From: Dugong dugon
Lineage: Eukaryota > Chordata > Mammalia > Sirenia > Dugongidae
Assembly (NCBI GenBank): GCA_030035585.1
Contig: CM057464.1
Coordinates: 76,864,919 to 76,928,918, forward strand
Direction: 5' to 3'
Length of the DNA stretch: 64,000 nucleotides
Below, piece by piece: positions 56,655 through 64,000 of the stretch. A program made the position numbers and the translations under genes. Under the pieces are notes generated by a model. That model was not told the DNA's origin and made no database searches. It saw nothing but the letters and a program-made list of their open reading frames with translations. Each line of letters begins with the position of its first letter. The first letter of the stretch is position 1.

Positions 56655-57984
56655 ATGGCCCCATGGGGCATTAACTTTGGGGCAATAAATAGAAGAAAGT
56701 GAAATAAGAAGGTATCAGAGAGAAACTTTCTCAAAATTTTATCTATAGTAATCTATGCACTTATAATATTCAGGTATTAAGATAAACATATAGATTTAAC
56801 ACAACCTGAAGAAATATAGGAAAAATGCAATCTTTTTCCCAAATAAAAGTAATGGAGCAAGAATTTTAAAATCAATTTCTGTCTAACACTTCTACATTAA
56901 AAAAAAACAAAAGTGGTATTTCTGTGTGTCTCGCCTCTAGACTCCTGTATCTTCCAACAGTAAATCATTAGCAACCTTATGAAATGCCACAGAGAATGGG
57001 CTTTTGTGGTAGAAAGATGAACGTAAAAGGAGAAGCTGAGAGCAATCAAACATCCAGTTAGGAAGCAGTTTTACCTATGGGAATTTTCATTGGGTGCCTT
57101 TATTTCATTTTGATTACTATCTTTACTGTTTCCTGGAGAACAAAGCTCTGATTTCTAGAAGTATGCTCTCTCTCCTGAGCACACAATTTCTGAGCCCACG
57201 GGTATCTTATAGACACTAACTACACTGATTCAAAGGACTTAGACAATTTCACATTTCCTGATTTTTTTTTTTCCAGGTGAATTCCAAAGATTTAGAATAA
57301 CTTTTTTTTTTCCCAGAAATACATATAACATAGTTTAAAAATAAATTTGCATTGCTATGCAACAAATTTTGGTGGGAATCCAATTCATTTAGGTCTCAAT
57401 TACAGAGTAAATATAGTATGTAAATTTACTTTTGTTCTGGTCCTGCTCAGTAATTACTACCAGCCACAGGATTGTGGAAAGAATCATATGAGTTAATGAG
57501 ATAAGTAAGATATGTAAAAACACCATAAACTTGAAGTGCATGATTGCTATTATCCTGGCAGTTTATTCTCATTACCTGAGGCGGCACATTTTGCCTTATA
57601 CGACCATACCAAAATGCTTTAAGGTAAAGGAAACATATTGGCACGTGTGGTACGTAAGGTAGAAATTATTACTGGCAATAAATTAGGCAACCCATTTATT
57701 ATCGTTATTCATTAGACTTAGAGAAGACCTGGGTTTGGGTATATGCTGTCATTTAAGTTTCCAGAATCTCAGTTACCTTTTCTGCCACACAAGAGGACGG
57801 GTAGTGGGAAGAGTGAAGAGACTTCACAATATCTAAAGTCACTTCCAGCACTAATATTTTATCGTTTGAGGAATAGTACGTATTCCATAATAAATAAGAG
57901 ATTCCAAACTAGAGTGTATTTAGGCTTTGGGAAAATTTTCTTATGATTTTAAATATTTTAGCATTTCTATTAGGTGTATGATAA
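56655..57984. other. Unassigned DNA
   Basis: No gene or firm repeat. T-runs lie near 57263 and 57303. Confidence 0.5.
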
Positions 57985-57987
57985 AGG

Positions 57988-58195
57988 AGTCCATCAGTAG
58001 TGAAAACAGTTAAAGTACTTGACTGTTAACCAAAAGGTTGGTGGTTTCAGTCCACCCAGAGATGCCTTGGAAGAAAGGCCTGGAGATGTGCTTCCAAAAA
58101 ATCAGCTATTGAAAACTCTATGGAGCACAGTTCTACTCTGACACACAAGAGGTTGCCATGAGTCAGAACTGATATGACAGCAACTGATTGGTTAA
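57988..58195 (+). mobile_element. Afrotherian SINE, long type
   Basis: It reads 'gagtccatcagtagtgaaaa', the long-type block 'ctggagatgtgcttccaaaa', and the tail 'gtcagaactgatatgacagc'. Confidence 0.92.
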
Positions 58196-58312
58196 TATGG
58201 TAAAGTATTTTTAGTCCAAGAACATGTTTATTTATAGAAACTAAGTGTTCATGTGATTTGCTCATGGTTACACAGTAATGAATCACAGAAGAAATTTCTT
58301 GAATTTTCATTT

Positions 58313-58789
58313 TGTTTCCGCAATAACGCGGATTGGAGCTGCCTGCCGCAATAGCCAATTCTGAGACAGGGATGAGGTGAGCAGCAAGATGTTTATTATA
58401 TATCGATATACAGGAGACAGAGGGGAATAGATTCCTCCAAAAAAACCCATCTCTCCCACTGGAGATTGGCTGAAGTCTTTTCTAGGGACAGGATTATGGA
58501 TCTTTTGTGGTAGTCTCCCCTTGAGGATGATGTCATCTTAGATGAGTTAACCTTCTACTGGTATTCTTATCTGGTGACATCTTTGGGGATTATCTGGCGA
58601 CATCCTGCTTTTTTTTGTCACCAGATGTGTGCTTTGTTTGGTTTTTCATTCTTAGATCATTATCACTTGTTTTCCACCCTCCAGGGAGGAACATAGGTTA
58701 ATCTTAAACCTTTTTGTAGAGACTGGAACAGGAAGGAAAATGTGGCGGTTAGCAATGGGGAGTAAATAATAGTAAGCCGGGCCTGTGCA
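58313..58789 (-). mobile_element. Probable ERV 3' LTR
   Basis: The + strand interval starts TG and ends CA (58788-58789). Read on the minus strand, a purine-rich stretch (gtgggatgggaagaggc) precedes the LTR, like a polypurine tract. A TATA-like stretch and an AATAAA (reversed at 58392-58397) lie near the 58313 end. This is the expected place for the 3' LTR of the pol-bearing element at 59329-62110. No matching second LTR is visible in the window. Confidence 0.6.
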
Positions 58790-59328
58790 GCCTCTTCCCA
58801 TCCCACTTTAACTGGAAGTTTCTCAATCTTGGGAAACAGGGCGTGGCTTCTTTTCTGGCTACTTCCTGCTGGTTAGGGGCGTCAGCTAGGGTGAGAAACC
58901 TCCCGATAATGACTAGGGGCTATAGGCGGGGTGGGGGTGGTGGTGGTGAGTTAGAGTGGAAATCGGGTGCATCCCAGTGAATTAGATGATGTGCATCTCC
59001 AGAGCCTGGAAGAGGGGTGTCTCGACTTACCAGGGTAAAAATTTCTCCCGCCTTAAGAGTTTTTGTAGTTCTTTTTGTTACTATTCTCATAAAACAGGGA
59101 ACACAAAAACAAACTAGAATAATCACTGTTCTTAAGGTTCTTCTTTCAGGTTTTTTATGGCCCACTTAATTGACCTACTGGAGTTAGGGTTGAGACTACA
59201 CACGGGAGGGTCAGAGTGTCCCCAGCTTACAGGGTCAATGTCCCGTTTGCCTGTAGGATCACCAGCACCTTTTCTGTCTAGGTCTCCTGGAAAAACAGAG
59301 AGATATTAGGGAAATAAGGTCAAAATCA
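58790..59328 (-). other. Remnant between pol and LTR; little or no env
   Basis: Only about 540 bp separate the end of integrase from the LTR, far too little for a retroviral env (usually over 1.5 kb). An ATG overlaps the integrase stop at about 59332-59328, as in gammaretroviruses, but a stop follows after about eight codons. The frame at 58920-59165 is short and I cannot assign it. I infer that env was almost completely deleted. Confidence 0.55.
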
Positions 59329-60180
59329 TCATGCTGTTGGCTTCTTGAACTTGTGCTTCAGGCCCTGAATTGGAGTACAAGAGTACGGTGGCTCTTTGTT
59401 TTCTACTTCTTTCTCTTCTTCTGGTGGGGCTGGTTTTACTCTCGGATGATGCACCCACTCAGCTACTCTTGCTAATTTCAGAGAGTGGGTGGTCAGGAGA
59501 ACTTCAAAAGGTCCCTCCCACTGATAGGCCAGTTGATCTTCTGGGGCTGATCCTTCCAGGCCTTTAACAGGACCCAGTCTCCGACCTCTGGGTTGGAACC
59601 TGTGGAGGGCAGTGTCAGAAGGAAAAGACAAACGAGAAGACGCATACTGATTAACAGTGTTTATGACAGCTCTCAGAGAACGGACCCAGTCTCTTTTCTC
59701 TACCTCGGTCATCACCAAGGTGGGGAAAGTCAACTTCTTCAGGAATGGTCTCCCATGTATTAATTTGTAAGGGCTCAATCTGAGCCCACTTCGAGGGGCT
59801 ACCCAGATTCTGAGCAGGGCAATGGGGAGAACTTGTATCTAAGTGCAGCTCATCTCCTGGCAAAGTTTCACCAAGGCCTTTTTCAGAGTATGGTTCATCT
59901 TTTTGTTCTCTCTAGTTGATTGTGGTCTCTAGGCTGAGTGTACTTTATAATTTGTATCTAAAACCTTATTGACTTCTTGGGTGACTGTTGTCGTAAAAGC
60001 TCCCCTGTTGTCACTCTGTACTGAGATTGGAAGATCAAAACAGGATATGATTTCTTTGAGTAACACCTTGGTCAGTTCTTGGGCTCGTTCAGTTCGACAA
60101 AGGAAAGCCTCTACCCACCCAGAGTAGATGTCCACAAAAATCAGCAGATATTTAAAATTTCTAGGTGTCTGGAGCATTAT
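59329..60180 (-). pseudogene. ERV class I (gammaretrovirus-like) integrase remnant
   Basis: Integrase inserts viral DNA into host DNA. Two frames, 59929-60177 and 59329-59778, lie in the same phase and carry the catalytic core and the C-terminal domain. The first two catalytic aspartates are visible in the upper frame (about 60120 and 60010). The second site's following residues are altered. The third, glutamate, seems replaced by lysine near 59900. A stop at about 59929 and the stretch to 59778 separate the frames. The C-terminal 149 codons are uninterrupted to the pol stop. It is dead. Confidence 0.88.
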
Positions 60181-60184
60181 ACCA

Positions 60185-60560
60185 CTGTCACCTGAAGGGG
60201 ATCATTGATTGCCTTCAGGAGTTCTAGGATTTCTGGTACATGTTTTATTTCTTTGTTGGCAGATTCAGAAGTCTCCTTTTTCCTACAAGGCACCATGTGA
60301 GTGAAGGACCAGATGGGCATATTTATTATCAGTATACACAGTTTTGCGTCTTCTTATTCCTAGTTGTAGGGCCCACCCGAGGACTATGAGTTCAGCCTTT
60401 TGAGCTGAAGTGCCAGCAGAAAGTGGAGCTGCCTCTAAAGACCTCAGTTCGTGTCACCACCGCATATCCCCCCTTGTGGCATCCTTCATATAGAAAGCTA
60501 CTGCCATCCGTATACATTTCTATCTCTGGGTCAGTCAAAGGAACATCTGAGAGATCTGGT
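60185..60560 (-). pseudogene. ERV RNase H remnant
   Basis: Between integrase and the RT connection, on the minus strand, short stretches near 60330-60420 match retroviral RNase H around its central aspartate and helix. Stops and frameshifts are frequent, and the N-terminal part is hard to follow. The order (RT, RNase H, integrase) is the standard pol order. Confidence 0.7.
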
Positions 60561-61440
60561 CTGCTAGAATAAATGTCTTCAATTATCTCTAGGCAGTCAT
60601 GTACAGGGGCATCTTCTGAAATAGGCAGTAAGGTGGTGGGATTGAGGGAGGAGACAAGCCTTCAGAACCACGCTGAGTTGTCTAACAAGATTGTCTGACA
60701 TTTTCTCATCTGTCCTGTCATGAGCCAAAAAGACCCTGCTTTTATTCCAAAAGAGGCAAAACTGTATGTGGTGTGTTTACCGTTAACTTTTGTCCAAGGG
60801 CGAATTTCTTGGCATCCTGTAACAAGTCACATGTTGCAGCCATGGCTGGAAGACAAGGGGGCCATCCCTAGGCCATGTTGTCTAGCTGTTTTGAAAAGTA
60901 GGCCACCGGTCGCCTGGCTGGTCCCAGGGTTTGAGTTAGTGCCCCCACAGCAATTCCCTGTCTTAATATCAGTCCATTCAATGGCAAATAGAGGCTGAGA
61001 CTCGGGGTGTAGAGGAATACAAAAGAAGGCATCTTTCAACTCTAGTACTGAAAACCAAGCACGTTGACTGGGTATAGTAACCAAGAGAATATATGGGTCT
61101 GGCACAACTGAATGAACGTCTTCTACTATTAGGTTGATTTTTCTTAGGTCTCAAACAGACCAATATTCTCTTGTCCCCGGTTTCAACACCAGTATGATAG
61201 GGGTGTTGTACGGAAACTGGCAAAATTTTAAAAGTCCAGTTTTTATGTATCGATGCACCAATGGTGTGATCCCTTCTAAAGCTTCTTTTTAGAGGGGATA
61301 TTGTCTCTGGTTTATAATAGGTGCTCTAGGTTTTAAAGTAATTTTAACCAGTGCGGCTGACTGGGCTCATCCAGGCCTTTCTTATGCCCAGACCTTTGGA
61401 TTTACCTTTTGTTGAATATGGAAAGGAACATGCATTTTCA
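60561..61440 (-). pseudogene. ERV reverse transcriptase remnant with internal deletion
   Basis: The minus strand shows the RT fingers and the first palm segment at about 61440-60970, including the motif with the first catalytic aspartate (frame 60827-61105). Near 60965 the text jumps directly to the RT connection region, which then continues to about 60560. The segment that should carry the Y-x-D-D active site and the thumb is missing, so the enzyme cannot have been functional in this form. Several stops and frameshifts also occur. Confidence 0.85.
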
Positions 61441-62110
61441 GGTGGGATCTGTAGAAAATGGCAAGGAACAACTCCGCCATCTTATTTGGGTTACTCCAAT
61501 AAGGAGGACTGTGATTCTTCTAATTATACAAGTTGGAGGTAGAGAAAGGAGTATGTACTAACATTGCTCTTCCTCCTTTGGCTGGAATTTTTCTCAGAGG
61601 AAATTGCCCTCCCTGAGCCCCAGCAGTACCCTCACCAGAAACAGTATCCTGACGGGTGTGTGTGTAGGGGGAGAAGACCATACCTGATGATGTCAGACTC
61701 TTACTTCTCGATTCCCTTCATTCATCAGTTTCTCTCAAGCTGGCCGGACTAGAATCAGGCTCAGCCCTTTCTGTGAGGGTCTGTCGTCATTCTTCAACCT
61801 GACCTGTCGGCTTCTACCGCATCTTCCCTATATGGTGGCGGGGAGCCGAAGCAGTTATCAGGGCTATTCTTTCTAAGAGGGTACCCTCCGGTGAGGATTC
61901 AGGAAGTACTTTTTCCTTCAGCTTTTCCTGGAAAAGAACCTGGTTAGAGGGATTTAAGGTTTGATAGAGAGACATGAAAGTTTGAATATAGGGAACATTG
62001 TCTCATTTTTCTTATAAAACAAGTCAAGCTGAAAAATCATGTCATAAGCCAAAGACCCATTTTGGAGACAATGTTTCTGGTCCCCGAGATGCATAAGCAT
62101 ATCATTCTCT
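61441..62110 (-). pseudogene. ERV gag remnant (matrix to start of capsid)
   Basis: On the minus strand the region about 61620-61480 resembles the start of a gammaretroviral capsid. The region about 62000-61800 fits the part of gag before it. The capsid text breaks off near 61450 and RT text begins within about 100 bp, so most of capsid, the nucleocapsid and the protease are absent. No open frame of useful length remains. Confidence 0.65.
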
Positions 62111-63352
62111 TTCTTGTCACAGGCTCATAGATACACCTCCTCTGGTTTGTTAGAATGTAGCCTAGAGGAGATTTGGCTGGGATAGATGGACCTCTCCCCT
62201 ATAACAGGTGTTTGTTTATGCATAAGCAGCATCAGTAACTGCTTTTCATGTGCCTCAACAGCAACTACATTTTGCAAAACCTCAGATTGAGTATTAATAT
62301 AAATATAGCAGCATTTGTCTATTTAGGCACAAACTGTTTCTTGAGAGACTAACAGCAAAGGCTAATACTATTCTATTTTGTAAAATCATAGCTCAAATTT
62401 CAGACACTTCTCTGGTTATGATAGTCACAACTTTGCTAAGTTTACCAACAGAACTTCTAATTCAAGAGTTACAATATCTAAACCCATTAGTTAGATATTT
62501 TAGGAGAAAGTAAAATGATTTCTTATATCCAGAAAATAGGACTTTAAAATATCAGCAATATTCTTATATAAAACCCATAGTTTCCTTTTGTTTACTCAGT
62601 CTTATGTAGTTAATTTCTGATCCATGTGATTCTGGATCAGCCGCTGTTTATAAACCCATCAGCTTCTGCATAGGAGTTCTGGAAATTTTATTCAGTCTAG
62701 TCACAGTCCTTTTAGCAAGTCCAACATAGTCCATCTTTTTGTTGAGATATTTTGGTCAGCAAATCAGCAAAGTAAAAACTTATCTGCAGATGACAAAACT
62801 TAATACGGCCATGATTAATTTATAAAAGTAATACTCTTAATAGTAAAAGACCTGATTGAAGATAATTACAAGTGCAATGTAAAGGCCAAATAAAACCAGT
62901 TAAAAAAAACTTTCGATAAAAATATTTCTAAATATAACCACTAACTGTATTCAAAGAGCTTCAGATGTAATACATAATAATTTTGAGACCATATAATCTG
63001 GATATACCAAGAATATACCAAGATTATCAACTCTCTAAATACCTGAATTGTAATTAAAAAAAAAACTTCATAGGCAAATGATGTGAATTCCCCAATCAAA
63101 CCATTGCCTTTGATGATGCTAGATTCAAAAAGATGAAATTGCAACCAAGTTAGCAATAAAGGAATAATAATATTATATAGGTCACTGTGAGACAATACTT
63201 AAGTTATTTAACCAAAGACCTTAAGGTAAAAACCTTAGCTTTCTTTTCTAAAAGCCATGAGGCTTAGTATTCAGACTCAGGAATCTTAATTCTAATGAGA
63301 GGCCAAACCTTCGACTTCCAGGCAGATTTTACAAACAATAAATTAACCCTTG
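62111..63352. other. AT-rich segment of unknown origin beside the ERV
   Basis: It could hold ERV leader sequence or the internal part of the element belonging to the LTR at 63353. I see no primer-binding site that I can match to a tRNA and no supported frame (the frame at 62941-63195 has no recognisable domain). Confidence 0.4.
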
Positions 63353-64000
63353 TTGTAGGGGGAAAACATCACAAAGTTTAGTAAAGCAAAAAGAAAATTT
63401 TATTCGGCATATATTCAAAAGGGCAGAAGTGGGAAGCGGACAAGCATGCTGCTAGAGCCATGTCTGCCCGAGTCCAGAGAAGTTTATAGACTAGGCAAGA
63501 ATGGGAAAACGGACAAGTATGCCGCCACAACCATGTCTGTCCAAGTCCAAAGAATATTACAGAATAGGTAAGAATGGGAAAACGGACAAGTATGCCGCCA
63601 CAGCCATGTCTGTCCGAGTCCAAAGAATAGTTAGAGCCATCAGTATATATCAACATCACAAAATGGGTAGAATCATCGAAAGTGTCACTTTTTCACTGAT
63701 TGGCTAGAAATTGTAATCTTACATTTTGAATCTTCTTTCTTAACAATCATTGGTACAGCTTTCAGTTACGAAAGTCAGGAGGGTCTTCATTGGTCCAACA
63801 AATTCCTATTCACTAAATGTTAATAGAAAAAGACAAAAGGTGAGACGTCCTTTGGGTTAGGTTTTATTGCCCTTTTGCGAAAACTTCCTTAAGATAATTT
63901 CTGAGATTGTCCCATCTGTTGTCTTATCTCAGGGCCCAGTTGATGTGTCTTTGTGAGTCTGTGAGGGCTTAGCCCCAGCTGGGTCACAATTCTCCATGCT
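63353..64000 (-). mobile_element. LTR of a second retroviral element, cut by the window edge
   Basis: On the minus strand a TATAAA (reversed at 63483-63488) is followed about 80 bp later by AATAAA (reversed at 63398-63403) and a short U5 ending at about 63353 ('tgtagggggaaaacatcaca' on the + strand). This is the U3-R-U5 order. Three 73-bp repeats lie in U3/R. The sequence does not resemble the LTR at 58313-58789. Its U3 start is outside the window or beyond recognition. Confidence 0.65.
63423..63641. repeat. Three 73-bp tandem repeats in the LTR
   Basis: The word ggacaag occurs at 63438-63444, 63511-63517 and 63584-63590, exactly 73 bp apart. The surrounding text (gggaaaacggacaag...gccatgtctgtccgagtcca) repeats with a few changes, and the lowest-coordinate copy is the most diverged. 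Only that copy's junction contains the TATAAA. Confidence 0.93.

Noticed and set aside
63378-63659. 93-codon minus-strand ORF with internal similarity
   Set aside because: It spans the three 73-bp repeats of an LTR. As 73 is not a multiple of three, each unit is read in a different frame.
63353-64000. 5' LTR of the pol-bearing ERV
   Set aside because: The sequence does not match the LTR at 58313-58789 and no primer-binding site could be recognised beside it.
1-64000. CRISPR array, operon, phage or toxin-antitoxin system
   Set aside because: The repeats, poly(A) tails, target duplications and codon context are those of a mammalian nuclear genome; no spaced direct repeats or bacterial genes are present.

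Overview
This window looks like intergenic (or deep intronic) mammalian DNA from an afrotherian, most likely a proboscidean such as elephant. The main clue is about sixteen copies of a tRNA-derived SINE whose 3' tail matches the end of an RTE-type LINE found four times in the same window. I recognise that SINE/RTE pair as typical of elephants and relatives. Older mammalian layers (MIR, L2, MER5-like hAT elements, MLT-like LTRs, old L1) lie beneath it. I found no host protein-coding gene, no exon I could defend, no tRNA or rRNA gene, no CRISPR array and no bacterial-type system. The longer open frames are pieces of L1, RTE or a defective retrovirus, or their antisense shadows.

Layout. 1-4475: 3' part of a decayed L1 on the + strand. 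4476-13697: mostly unassigned AT-rich DNA with SINEs, a MIR, an old L1 fragment and a degenerate DNA-transposon-like repeat. 13698-17445: nearly complete antisense RTE LINE split by an ERVL-type LTR. 17446-25301: L2, MIR, SINEs, a degenerate DNA transposon and an old LTR. 25302-27945: two MaLR-like LTRs on either side of an RTE 3' fragment and a MER5-like element. 27946-40416: sparse repeats, a rearranged MER5/SINE cluster, an old HAL1/L1M block and an RTE end, leading into an L2-like segment. 40428-48507: a full-length L1 on the minus strand with 5'UTR, ORF1, ORF2, 3'UTR, poly(A) and an 11-bp target-site duplication; both ORFs are broken. 48519-52402: an old L1 3'UTR and unassigned DNA. 52408-55403: a nested composite in which one ERVL-like LTR contains a MaLR-like LTR, an RTE and a SINE. 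55888-56654: another MaLR-like LTR, with a 17-bp tandem repeat and a SINE. 58313-62110: a defective class I (gammaretrovirus-like) endogenous retrovirus on the minus strand, missing most of gag, the protease, the RT active site and nearly all of env. 63353-64000: an unrelated LTR with a threefold 73-bp repeat, running off the window.

The elements are related mechanistically rather than as an operon. The RTE supplies a plausible retrotransposition machinery for the SINE through the shared 3' tail. L1 is the other autonomous element. The LTRs and ERV are fossils. I see no previously undescribed multi-gene system. The most informative features are the structure of the elephant-type L1 (repeated 5'UTR cassettes, terminal YY1-like site, duplicated 3'UTR end), the datable nesting order, and the tandem repeats inside two LTRs.
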